Origin: an uncultured Flavobacteriaceae bacterium
Lineage (GTDB): Bacteria > Bacteroidota > Bacteroidia > Flavobacteriales > Flavobacteriaceae
Direction of reading: 5' to 3'
DNA length: 7,677 nucleotides
NCBI GenBank assembly: GCA_947311745.1
Contig: CAMZLT010000106.1
Location: 1 to 7,677 of the forward strand
The position numbers and the translations under genes were made by a program. The notes beneath the pieces are model-generated. The model did no database searches. It worked only from the letters and a program-made list of their open reading frames with translations, and was not told the origin of the DNA. Shown one piece after another: positions 1 to 7,373 of this stretch (position 1 is the stretch's first letter; each line of letters opens with the position of its first letter).

Positions 1-1056
1 GGACATATCTATCCTGCAATCTCTATTGCCAACGAAATTAAAATGCGTTATCCTAAAGCTAACATCTTATTTGTTGGTGCAAAAGACCGAATGGAAATGC
101 AAAAAATTCCGCAAAACGGCTATGAAATAAAAGGTTTATGGATAAGTGGTATCCAACGAAAAATAAGTGTTAAAAATTTATTATTTCCTTTCAAATTAAT
201 AAGTAGTTTGTTTAAAGCAAATACCATCATAAAAAAATTCAAACCAAATATAGTTATCGGAACAGGTGGTTTTGCCTCTGGACCAACACTTATGAGAGCA
301 AATGCAAAAGGTATTCCTACTTTGATACAAGAACAAAATTCGTATCCAGGAATCACCAATAAATTACTAGCTAAAAAAGCTTCAAAAATTTGTGTTGCTT
401 ACGATGGCTTAGAACGGTTTTTTCCTAAAGAAAAAATAATAAAAACTGGCAATCCTGTTAGACAAGATTTATTAAATATTACTGAAAAACGAATCGCAGG
501 ACAGCAACTTTTTAATTTAGATACAAATAAAAAAACATTACTTATAATTGGCGGAAGCTTAGGAGCAAGAACCATAAATAATCTAGTTGAAAAAGAATTA
601 AATTGGCTGTTAGAGCAAGGCATTCAGATAATTTGGCAAACAGGAAAACTATACGAGCAAGAGTTTAAAAAATACCAAGCAAAAAATGTACAAACACATG
701 CTTTTTTAGACAAAATGGATGTAACTTATGCTGCCGCTGATTTTATAATTAGTCGTGCTGGTGCTGGTTCTATATCGGAATTATGTATCGTAGGCAAACC
801 AACAATATTTATTCCATCACCAAATGTTACAGAGGATCATCAAACCAAAAATGCAAAAGCAATAGCTAGTAAAAATGCAGCAATTTTACTTAAAGAAAAC
901 GAATTGCATAATTTTAAAAAAGTTTTTTCCGAATTAGTAAACAACACAAAAAAACAAGACGAATTAAGTAAAAATATAAAGCAATTAGCACTACCAAAAG
1001 CAACCGAAAATATTGTAAACGAAATTGAAAAACTTTTAAAAAAGAATTTAAAATAA
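1..1056 (+). CDS. murG: MurG, UDP-GlcNAc:lipid I GlcNAc transferase (5' partial)
   Basis: This enzyme transfers GlcNAc from UDP-GlcNAc to lipid I, giving lipid II, on the cytoplasmic face of the inner membrane. The reading frame is open from base 1, and its first residues GHIYPAIS are the end of the MurG N-terminal glycine-rich motif (GGGTGGHxxPA). Only about 15 residues are probably missing upstream; 351 are present. The ATG at 43 is therefore internal, not the start. Visible family motifs, in fragment numbering, are IGTGGFASGP (about 86-95), QEQNSYPG (110-117), the Rossmann loop GGSLGA (184-189) and SRAGAGSISE (251-260). The Glu at 260 matches the residue that contacts the uridine ribose in E. 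coli MurG. DHQTKNA (about 279-285) also fits the family. The fold is two-domain GT-B (GT28 family). The gene ends one base before murC, so the two are almost certainly co-transcribed. The identification is secure. Confidence 0.97.
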   Translation, partial: GHIYPAISIANEIKMRYPKANILFVGAKDRMEMQKIPQNGYEIKGLWISGIQRKISVKNLLFPFKLISSLFKANTIIKKFKPNIVIGTGGFASGPTLMRANAKGIPTLIQEQNSYPGITNKLLAKKASKICVAYDGLERFFPKEKIIKTGNPVRQDLLNITEKRIAGQQLFNLDTNKKTLLIIGGSLGARTINNLVEKELNWLLEQGIQIIWQTGKLYEQEFKKYQAKNVQTHAFLDKMDVTYAAADFIISRAGAGSISELCIVGKPTIFIPSPNVTEDHQTKNAKAIASKNAAILLKENELHNFKKVFSELVNNTKKQDELSKNIKQLALPKATENIVNEIEKLLKKNLK

Positions 1057-1057
1057 C

Positions 1058-2428
1058 ATGAATAAAGCAGTAAACATATCCAAATATAACAACATCTATT
1101 TTATAGGAATAGGTGGAATTGGCATGTCTGCTCTAGCAAAATATTTTGTTGCAAATGGTAAAAATGTTGCTGGATATGATAAAACAGCTTCGGAAATTAC
1201 CAATTCTTTAGAAAAAAACAATGCCGCAATACATTTTACAGATGCTATTGAAAATATTCCGTTAGAATTTAAAGATGTAAATACTACGCTAGTAATTTAC
1301 ACACCAGCAATACCTAAAGAACATAAAGAATTAAATTACTTTTTAAACAATCATTTTGTCGTTTTAAAACGTGCCGAAATACTAGGTTTAATAACTAAAG
1401 AAACTTTTTGTTTTGCAGTTGCAGGAACACATGGAAAAACAACAACTTCTAGCATTTTAGGACATATTTTAAAGCAATCCAACGTAAATGCTACGGCTTT
1501 CCTTGGCGGAATTGCAAGTAATTATAATTCAAATTTGATTTTAGGTTCAGATAAAATTTCAGTTGTCGAAGCAGACGAATACGATAGATCTTTCTTAAAA
1601 TTGAATCCAAATATAGCTTGTATCACTTCAACTGATGCCGATCATTTGGATATTTATGGTAAAAAAGATGCTTTGCTAAAATCCTTTAAAGATTTTGCTA
1701 ATTTGGTAAACAACCAACTTTTCGTTACTTACGGAGCACCAATAAATGGAATTACCTATGGTTTCGAAGCAGCAGCAGATTACCAAGCATCAAACGTTCA
1801 AATAAAAAATGGAATAACTTTTTTTGACGTAAAAACACCAAAAGAAACCATACAAAACATAGCCTTACAACTGCCAGGAAATCACAACACATTAAACACT
1901 TTGGCTGCTTTAGCAATGGCAAATTCGTATGGTGTTTCCTTAGAAAAAATAAAAAATGCTATTGCTAGTTTTGAAGGGATAAAACGTCGTTTTAATATAA
2001 AAATTAATACTAAGGATTTTGTGCTAATCGATGATTATGCGCATCATCCAACCGAAATTAATGCTGTTTTTCAAACCGTTTCGGTTTTATATCCTAACAA
2101 ATCTAAAACCGTAATTTTTCAACCACATCTATTTAGTAGAACACGTGATTTTATAGAAGAATTTACCACAAGTTTAGCACAATTCGACAAAATATTATTG
2201 TTAGATATTTATCCAGCACGAGAATTACCAATACAAGGAATAACATCTAATTGGTTGGCAGAAAAAACACTAAAAACAAATAAAAACGTGTTGGTAATCA
2301 AAAGCATTTCCCAAATTATTGAAAATATAACGACAGAAAACAACGTAGTTTCTATGTTGGGAGCAGGAGATATTGGCGTAATGATAGATACAGTTATTCA
2401 TAAATTAAACACTAAAATTTTAATATAG
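1058..2428 (+). CDS. murC: MurC, UDP-N-acetylmuramate--L-alanine ligase
   Basis: This cytoplasmic ATP-dependent ligase joins L-Ala to UDP-MurNAc, the first step of stem-peptide assembly. At 456 residues it is full length for the family. The N-terminal UDP-binding domain carries GIGGIGMSALA (about 17-27). The central ATPase domain has the P-loop GTHGKTTT (123-130), EADEYD (171-176), DADHLDIYG (about 193-201) and GNHN (274-277). The C-terminal domain has GIKRRF, DDYAHHP (325-331), QPHLFSRTRDF and DIYPARELP. YAHHPTE and the Ser-Arg-Thr-Arg stretch separate MurC from MurD, MurE and MurF; Mpl is excluded by context and by the overall fit. The ATG lies one base after the murG stop, in an A-rich context without a clear Shine-Dalgarno site, so translation is probably coupled. 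The stop TAG shares its G with the ftsQ GTG start. Nothing appears to be missing. Confidence 0.98.
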   Translation: MNKAVNISKYNNIYFIGIGGIGMSALAKYFVANGKNVAGYDKTASEITNSLEKNNAAIHFTDAIENIPLEFKDVNTTLVIYTPAIPKEHKELNYFLNNHFVVLKRAEILGLITKETFCFAVAGTHGKTTTSSILGHILKQSNVNATAFLGGIASNYNSNLILGSDKISVVEADEYDRSFLKLNPNIACITSTDADHLDIYGKKDALLKSFKDFANLVNNQLFVTYGAPINGITYGFEAAADYQASNVQIKNGITFFDVKTPKETIQNIALQLPGNHNTLNTLAALAMANSYGVSLEKIKNAIASFEGIKRRFNIKINTKDFVLIDDYAHHPTEINAVFQTVSVLYPNKSKTVIFQPHLFSRTRDFIEEFTTSLAQFDKILLLDIYPARELPIQGITSNWLAEKTLKTNKNVLVIKSISQIIENITTENNVVSMLGAGDIGVMIDTVIHKLNTKILI

Positions 2429-3162
2429 TGATAAAATATAAAGTGTACATAAAAGCAATGTTTTTTCTAATGTTACTTATTGGATTATTTTCCTTTTCGC
2501 AATATCGAAATGCTAAGCGAAAAGTGTCTAAACCAAGCATCCGTTTTAAGGAAGGAGACAATCTATTTATCACACGAAAAGAGGTTAATAAATTGTTAAT
2601 ACAAAGTTACGATAACACTAAAATATCTACAAAAGAAAATCTAAATTTGAAGGTTTTGGAAAAAGGTATTCTAAAAAGTGAAATGATTGAAAATGCGGAA
2701 GTTTACGTTTCGGTAGATGGAAAATTACAAGTAGAAATCACACAAAGAAAGCCTATTTTTAGAATAAAAGTGAACGATGCCAGTTATTATTTAGATGATA
2801 AAGGTAAAAAAATGCCATTATCAAAAAATTATGCAGCAAGAGTTCCGATTGTAACAGGAGTGCAAAGTGATTTGAATATAAAACAATTGTATTCCTTTTA
2901 TAAAAAAGTATGGAAAGACGCATTTATGCAAAAACAAATAATAGGAATAAACATAACAAACACTGATGAGTTTGAATTAAAAACTAGGATAGGAAACCAC
3001 GTAATTGAATTTGGAAAATTACAAAGAGTAGCCGAAAAATTACAAAAAATAAAGGTGTTCTACAAAAAAGCATTAGCAGATAACACCTACAACAAGTACA
3101 AAAAAATAAATGTAAAGTATCGCAATCAGGTTGTTTGCACAAAAAAAGAATTAGGTAGTTAA
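2428..3162 (+). CDS. ftsQ: FtsQ-like cell division protein (POTRA domain)
   Basis: This is a bitopic inner-membrane divisome protein. In other bacteria FtsQ recruits the FtsB/FtsL complex and links the FtsZ ring to septal wall synthesis. The 244-residue product has a short Lys-rich cytoplasmic tail (1-10), one membrane segment (about 11-24, FFLMLLIGLFSFS), a POTRA-like region (about 38-108) and a beta domain with YLDDKGKKMPLS and VPIVTG (about 121-144). Sequence conservation is low, as usual for FtsQ, so the name rests on this architecture and on the place between murC and ftsA. The chosen start is the GTG at 2428, overlapping the murC stop by one base (TAGTG). The in-frame ATG at 2458 would leave no cytoplasmic tail and remove the three lysines that set inside-positive topology, so GTG is preferred. 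Overlap implies translational coupling with murC. Confidence 0.92.
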   Translation: MIKYKVYIKAMFFLMLLIGLFSFSQYRNAKRKVSKPSIRFKEGDNLFITRKEVNKLLIQSYDNTKISTKENLNLKVLEKGILKSEMIENAEVYVSVDGKLQVEITQRKPIFRIKVNDASYYLDDKGKKMPLSKNYAARVPIVTGVQSDLNIKQLYSFYKKVWKDAFMQKQIIGINITNTDEFELKTRIGNHVIEFGKLQRVAEKLQKIKVFYKKALADNTYNKYKKINVKYRNQVVCTKKELGS

Positions 3163-3191
3163 TTTCAAAGAAATAAGTAAATAGTAAAGAC

Positions 3192-4550
3192 ATGGAAAAT
3201 CAAGTCGCAGTAGGTTTAGATATCGGAACAACCAAAATTGTTGCCATGATTGGTCGCAGAAACGAATTTGGTAAAATAGAAGTCTTAGGTACAGGTAAGG
3301 CAAAAAGCCTTGGTGTGCATCGTGGTGTGGTAAACAATATTACACAAACTATTCAATCCATACAACAAGCCGTCGAAGAGGCAGAAAACGAAAGCAATAT
3401 AGAAATTAACGATGTGGTTGTTGGTATTGCAGGACAGCATATTCGCAGTTTACATCACAGCGATTATATCACACGTCAAGATGCAGAAAAAGTAATTGAC
3501 GAAGACGATATTGAAAAATTAAAAGAACAAGTTTTAAAATTAGTAATGCTTCCTGGCGAGGAAATAATCCATGTACTACCACAAGATTATAAAGTAGATA
3601 GTCAAGCCGAAATTGACGAACCAATAGGAATGTTTGGCGGAAGACTAGAAGCAAATTTTCATGTAGTGGTAGGACAAATATCATCTATTCGAAACATTGC
3701 ACGCTGTGTAAAAAGTGCAGGTTTAGAAATGGCAAATATCACCTTAGAGCCTTTAGCATCCTCTGAAGCTGTTTTAAGCCAAGAGGAAAAAGAAGCTGGT
3801 GTTGCTATGATTGATATTGGTGGAGGAACAACCGATTTAGCAATTTTTAAAGACGGAATCATTCGCCATACAGCAGTAATACCTTTCGGAGGAAATGTAA
3901 TTACCGATGACATAAAAGAAGGTTGCTCAATAATTGAAAAACAAGCAGAATTATTAAAAACAAAATTTGGCTCTGCTTGGCCTGGCGAAAATAAAGAAAA
4001 TGAAATTGTCTCCATTCCAGGTTTACGAGGCAGAGAACCAAAAGAAATCACTCTAAAAAATTTATCTAAAATCATTCACGCAAGGGTTTCCGAAATTATC
4101 GAAGAAGTATTCTTAGAAATTAAAAATTATGGCTACGAAGAGCCTAAGAAAAAATTAATTGCAGGAATCGTTTTAACTGGTGGAGGTGCAAAACTAAACC
4201 ATATAAAACAACTAGTTGAATACATTACTGGTATGGATACACGTATTGGATATCCAAACGAACATTTAGCTAATGATTCAAACCCTGAATTATCTAGCCC
4301 AATGTATGCAACTGCCGTTGGCTTATTGATGAATGGATTAGATCAAAAAGCACGAAAAAGAGCAATGGAGACTGAAGCTGAATTAGAAAATAATTCGATT
4401 GAAAACACTGATACACAAGTAGAAATAGAAAACGCAAATCAAACAGAAAACGAAGAACAAAACAAACCAATACAAAAAACAGAAAAAAAATCCTCTTTTT
4501 TTGAACGTTTTATTAACGGATTACGAGAATTTTTAGATAACGCAGAATAA
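3192..4550 (+). CDS. ftsA: FtsA, actin-like membrane anchor of the Z ring
   Basis: FtsA is an actin-fold ATPase that binds the FtsZ C-terminal peptide and tethers Z-ring filaments to the inner membrane. The 452-residue protein has the phosphate-1 motif GLDIGTTK (8-15), a 1C/SHS2-type region (about 86-165), the phosphate-2 motif DIGGGTTDL (208-216) and the adenosine motif VLTGGGAKL (327-335). A low-complexity linker rich in Glu, Asn, Gln and Thr (about 395-433) leads to a C-terminal amphipathic helix, SFFERFINGLREFLDN (435-450), which is the expected membrane-targeting sequence. The ATG follows a 29-base gap after ftsQ with no strong Shine-Dalgarno, normal for this phylum. An 8-A run (4483-4490) followed by a 7-T run (4496-4502) lies exactly at the linker-helix junction. 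MreB and DnaK are ruled out by the motifs, the terminal helix and the position before ftsZ. Confidence 0.98.
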   Translation: MENQVAVGLDIGTTKIVAMIGRRNEFGKIEVLGTGKAKSLGVHRGVVNNITQTIQSIQQAVEEAENESNIEINDVVVGIAGQHIRSLHHSDYITRQDAEKVIDEDDIEKLKEQVLKLVMLPGEEIIHVLPQDYKVDSQAEIDEPIGMFGGRLEANFHVVVGQISSIRNIARCVKSAGLEMANITLEPLASSEAVLSQEEKEAGVAMIDIGGGTTDLAIFKDGIIRHTAVIPFGGNVITDDIKEGCSIIEKQAELLKTKFGSAWPGENKENEIVSIPGLRGREPKEITLKNLSKIIHARVSEIIEEVFLEIKNYGYEEPKKKLIAGIVLTGGGAKLNHIKQLVEYITGMDTRIGYPNEHLANDSNPELSSPMYATAVGLLMNGLDQKARKRAMETEAELENNSIENTDTQVEIENANQTENEEQNKPIQKTEKKSSFFERFINGLREFLDNAE

Positions 4551-4603
4551 CAACACGAGCCAAAAAGTAGAAAACCAATAAGCATCCCTTAAAAAGAAAT
4601 AGT
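4551..4603 (+). other. ftsA-ftsZ intergenic leader
   Basis: This 53-base gap is the longest inside the division block. It is A-rich, and AAAAAGAAAT lies just before the ftsZ ATG, matching the A-rich, Shine-Dalgarno-poor leaders of Bacteroidota. I see no convincing TAnnTTTG -7 element, hairpin or terminator in it, so ftsZ is probably read from the upstream transcript. A separate ftsZ promoter inside ftsA cannot be excluded. Confidence 0.5.
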
Positions 4604-6652
4604 ATGGAAATAACAGATTTTAACAACATCGATTTTAACTTACCAAAAAACCAATCTAACGTAATTAAAGTTATTGGCGTTGGTGGCGGTGGAAGTAACG
4701 CAGTAAACTACATGTACACCAAAGGCATTCAAGGTGTAGATTTTGTAGTATGTAACACCGATTCGCAAGCATTAACAAATAGTCCTGTACCAATTAAAAT
4801 ACAACTAGGAGCTTCCCTAACCGAAGGTCTTGGTGCAGGTGCAAACCCTGAAGTTGGCGAACAATCTGCCTTAGAAAGTTCTAGCGATATTTACACTATG
4901 TTTGGCGAAAAAACTAAAATGGTATTTATAACTGTTGGTATGGGTGGCGGAACTGGTACAGGTGCAGCTCCTGTAATTGCAAAAATGGCTCGTGAAAACG
5001 GATTGCTAACTATTGGTATTGTAACTACTCCGTTTTCTTTTGAAGGAAAAACACGTAACGATCAAGCACAAAAAGGAATTGATAAATTACGCGAAAATGT
5101 AGATTCTTTAATTGTAATTAACAATAATAAATTACGAGAAGTTTACGGAAATTTAGGGTTCAGAGCTGGCTTTTCAAAAGCAGATGAAGTTTTAGCAACT
5201 GCCGCAAGAGGTATTGCCGAAGTTATTACACATCACTACACACAAAATATTGATTTTAAAGATGCAAAAACAGTTTTAGAAAATAGTGGTTCTGCAATTA
5301 TGGGTTCTGCCACAGCAAGTGGTGCAAACCGTTCGCAAGATGCTATCACAAAAGCATTAGAATCGCCTTTATTAAACGATAATAAAATTACAGGAGCAAA
5401 AAATGTACTTTTATTAATCGTTTCTGGAACTAGCGAAATTACCATAGATGAAATTGGCGAAATAAACGATTACATCCAATCTCAAGCAAAAACTAGCGTT
5501 AATATTATTATGGGTGTTGGCGAGGATGAATCTTTAGGCGATTCTATTGCTGTAACCGTTGTAGCAACTGGTTTTAATCAAGCACAACAGCAAGAAATTG
5601 CAAAGGTTGAAAACAAACGTGTCATCTATAACTTAAATGAAGATACCGTTAAAACGGAAACTACTTTCACACCAATAAAACAAGAAATTTCTCCAAAACC
5701 TAACACGTCAAAACCTACCAAAAAACCAACTAAAATTGTACATCAATTAGAAGAGGAAAACGATAAATTAAATGTAGATAAAAACGGACAAATACGTATT
5801 TTTGATATTGAAGTGGATGCGCAGTTTATTTCAAAAAAATCAGTTAACGATGTTGTTGATGATGAAAATACAGGGTTTTTAGACGCTAACATTTCTTCCG
5901 CTTTAAGCGAATTAAAAAAACAAAAAGGAATAGGTAGTAAAAACGAACTAATACCTACAACAAGCCAAATTGAAAATTTAGAAATTCAATATCAAGAAAT
6001 AATACATGATGAGTTTATCATTACAGATGTATCACAAAACATCAAAAATATTGAAGTTATTGATCATCAAATTATACAAGCAAAAAAGCAAGAAGCACAA
6101 TCTATATTTGATTTACCAATAGAAAACACAACAAATAAACAACTTACTAAAAACGATTTAGAAGAAGCAAAAGGAATTGATGTAATTGATACTGAAATTG
6201 TTTCGCAAAATAAAAAAGTGTACAACTTAGAGGATTATACTAAATTAGAAGAAACACTAGAACAAGCAAAACCAAAATCGGTAATTGTAGATCAAAGTAC
6301 CATACAACCAGAACTAGATTTTACTACAAAAACGGTTTCAAAAGAGGATATTGGTGATGTTTTAGAAGGTTCTGATGTAGAGGTTTCTCCGCTAAATAGC
6401 ACAATTTCTGAATTAAAATCTCGTACGGATTTTAGAAAAGAAAAAATGAAACGTTTCAATCATAAATTTAGAAATAACAATCTACAAAATATTGAAGAAC
6501 TAGAAAAAGAACCTGCGTACAAACGTAACAATACGGAACTTGATGATACTTCTAATTTAGGGGAAAGCATATCTAGAACTTCTTTAGATATAGACGGAAA
6601 AGATGTAAATTTACGTTCAAATAATTCTTTTTTACACGATAATGTAGATTAA
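4604..6652 (+). CDS. ftsZ: FtsZ, tubulin-like division GTPase with very long C-terminal linker
   Basis: FtsZ polymerises with GTP into the cytokinetic ring at midcell. The GTPase core spans about residues 18-325. It has VIGVGGGGSNAVN (about 23-35), NTDSQAL (51-57), the tubulin signature GMGGGTGTG (112-120), FSKADEVLATAARGI (about 190-204) and the catalytic T7 loop with Asn215, Asp217 and Asp220, all intact. At 682 residues the protein is far longer than the roughly 380-400 of E. coli or B. subtilis FtsZ. The excess is a charged, probably disordered linker (about 340-630) rich in Glu, Lys, Asn, Gln, Ile and Thr. After it come a PAYKR peptide (638-642), similar in form to the PAFLRKQ core that binds FtsA and ZipA elsewhere, and a terminal SNNSFLHDNVD (672-682) known to me from flavobacterial FtsZ. 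The stop is TAA, followed by an A8 run. Long linkers occur in this class, so I see no fusion or frameshift. Confidence 0.99.
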   Translation: MEITDFNNIDFNLPKNQSNVIKVIGVGGGGSNAVNYMYTKGIQGVDFVVCNTDSQALTNSPVPIKIQLGASLTEGLGAGANPEVGEQSALESSSDIYTMFGEKTKMVFITVGMGGGTGTGAAPVIAKMARENGLLTIGIVTTPFSFEGKTRNDQAQKGIDKLRENVDSLIVINNNKLREVYGNLGFRAGFSKADEVLATAARGIAEVITHHYTQNIDFKDAKTVLENSGSAIMGSATASGANRSQDAITKALESPLLNDNKITGAKNVLLLIVSGTSEITIDEIGEINDYIQSQAKTSVNIIMGVGEDESLGDSIAVTVVATGFNQAQQQEIAKVENKRVIYNLNEDTVKTETTFTPIKQEISPKPNTSKPTKKPTKIVHQLEEENDKLNVDKNGQIRIFDIEVDAQFISKKSVNDVVDDENTGFLDANISSALSELKKQKGIGSKNELIPTTSQIENLEIQYQEIIHDEFIITDVSQNIKNIEVIDHQIIQAKKQEAQSIFDLPIENTTNKQLTKNDLEEAKGIDVIDTEIVSQNKKVYNLEDYTKLEETLEQAKPKSVIVDQSTIQPELDFTTKTVSKEDIGDVLEGSDVEVSPLNSTISELKSRTDFRKEKMKRFNHKFRNNNLQNIEELEKEPAYKRNNTELDDTSNLGESISRTSLDIDGKDVNLRSNNSFLHDNVD

Positions 6653-6666
6653 TTTAAAAAAAAGCA

Positions 6667-6674
6667 TATCTTTG
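6667..6674 (+). promoter_or_regulatory. Possible Bacteroidota -7 element before the DUF4919 gene
   Basis: TATCTTTG matches the Bacteroidota -7 consensus TAnnTTTG exactly, sits in the gap after ftsZ, and would place a start site around 6680. That gives a short leader before an ATG at 6693 or 6705. No clear TTTG -33 box is seen about 20 bases upstream. The same 8-mer pattern also turns up by chance inside genes here (for example 2642-2649, 7085-7092, 7211-7218, 7298-7305), so the support is positional and weak. Confidence 0.3.
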
Positions 6675-6685
6675 GTATAAAATTT

Positions 6686-6720
6686 GTCCCTCATGTTTTA
6701 CATTATGAAATATTTGGGAC
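6686..6720 (+). terminator. Weak terminator-like inverted repeat over the DUF4919 start
   Basis: GTCCC (6686-6690) is complementary to GGGAC (6716-6720), and inside it TCAT (6691-6694) pairs with ATGA (6705-6708), leaving a 7-base bulge. A T-rich tract (6721-6740, including eight T in a row) follows. The form resembles an intrinsic terminator or a start-occluding hairpin. The stem is short and bulged, and the T-richness is also explained by Phe codons of a signal peptide, so chance is a real possibility. Confidence 0.2.
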
Positions 6721-7373
6721 TTTTTATTTTCGTTTTTTTTAATTTTTCGGTATTGGTTTTTCCACAGAAAAGCAATATTAAAAAACCTAATTATAAAAAA
6801 ATTAAAAAACTTACTTTTAAAAAAAAATCCGATTTTTATTACTTAAAACTTTCCAAAAAATTTACAACTGGTGCTGATATGACACTAGAGGAAAAACGTG
6901 TTTTTTATTATGGTTTTGCTTTTCGAAACAGTTATGAACCGTATAAAATTAGCAAAGACAGAAACGAAATTAATACCATTTTACTCAGCCGTATCTTTGA
7001 TGAAATTACGTTAAACAAATTAGATGTCTTGATACGAAACGAACTAGTTGATAATCCGTTTGATTTAAAATTACACAATCTGCATATTTTTGTATATAAA
7101 AAACTACGTCAAAAAGATAAAGTAGCCATAAAACTAAAACAAATACAAGTAATAAAAGATGCCATTTTAAGTTCTGGCGACGGAAAATCAAAAAAAACAG
7201 CATACCACGTTATTTTTGTCAAAAACGAATACGATATTTTAAAATTACTAAAACTAAAAGAAAAGAAACATCTATTCATCGATAAAAATTTTGAATGTAT
7301 ATTTGTACAACCAAACCCTCAAAACATCGAAAAAGTATATTTTAATATTACAATGTGTGCTAAGAAGTTATGA
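6705..7373 (+). CDS. DUF4919 family protein, probably exported
   Basis: The function is unknown. The 222-residue product fits my memory of DUF4919 proteins of Bacteroidota. They start with a PxYKKI stretch after the signal peptide and share a YYGFAF-like motif (about 68-73), a PFDLKLHNL-type helix, GDGKSKKTAYHVI (about 158-170), a VKNEYDIL segment and a final VYFNI. Residues 1-20 form an apolar, Phe-rich signal peptide after Met-Lys, probably cleaved near the Pro-Gln at 20-21. No lipobox Cys is seen, so the mature protein is likely periplasmic or secreted. The ATG at 6705 is chosen because it gives a normal signal peptide; an ATG at 6693 and a TTG at 6684 are in frame. The final Leu codon and TGA stop lie in the first heptamer unit of the downstream repeat. 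The gene follows ftsZ by 52 bases, with no evident tie to division. The sequence is Lys-rich, with runs of eight T and nine A. Confidence 0.85.
   Translation: MKYLGLFIFVFFNFSVLVFPQKSNIKKPNYKKIKKLTFKKKSDFYYLKLSKKFTTGADMTLEEKRVFYYGFAFRNSYEPYKISKDRNEINTILLSRIFDEITLNKLDVLIRNELVDNPFDLKLHNLHIFVYKKLRQKDKVAIKLKQIQVIKDAILSSGDGKSKKTAYHVIFVKNEYDILKLLKLKEKKHLFIDKNFECIFVQPNPQNIEKVYFNITMCAKKL

Noticed and set aside
43..45. ATG at 43 as the start of murG
   Set aside because: The upstream in-frame codons 1-42 encode GHIYPAIS and following residues, which belong to the conserved MurG N-terminal motif, so the true start lies before the window.
3659..4075. 138-codon open frame on the - strand inside ftsA
   Set aside because: It is antisense to a conserved ftsA region, has no recognisable domain, and arises from the low stop density opposite AT-rich coding sequence. 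The other shorter - strand frames (120-359, 399-623, 2984-3193, 3469-3684, 5236-5445, 7006-7203) are rejected for the same reason.
6684..6704. TTG at 6684 as start of the DUF4919 protein
   Set aside because: It would add seven residues ahead of a normal signal peptide, uses a rare start codon, and would lie almost at the transcription start if the -7 element at 6667 is real. ATG at 6705 fits better.
6819..6827. Nine-A run near the start of the DUF4919 gene as a phase-variation switch
   Set aside because: Lys-rich coding in an AT-rich genome gives many such runs here (also 6656-6663 and 6733-6740), and the frame is intact. Without strain comparison there is no reason to single it out.
7298..7305. 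TATATTTG as a promoter -7 element for the DUF420 gene
   Set aside because: The match is exact, but the same pattern occurs several times in coding sequence by chance, there is no -33 partner at the right distance, and the leader would be about 180 bases long.
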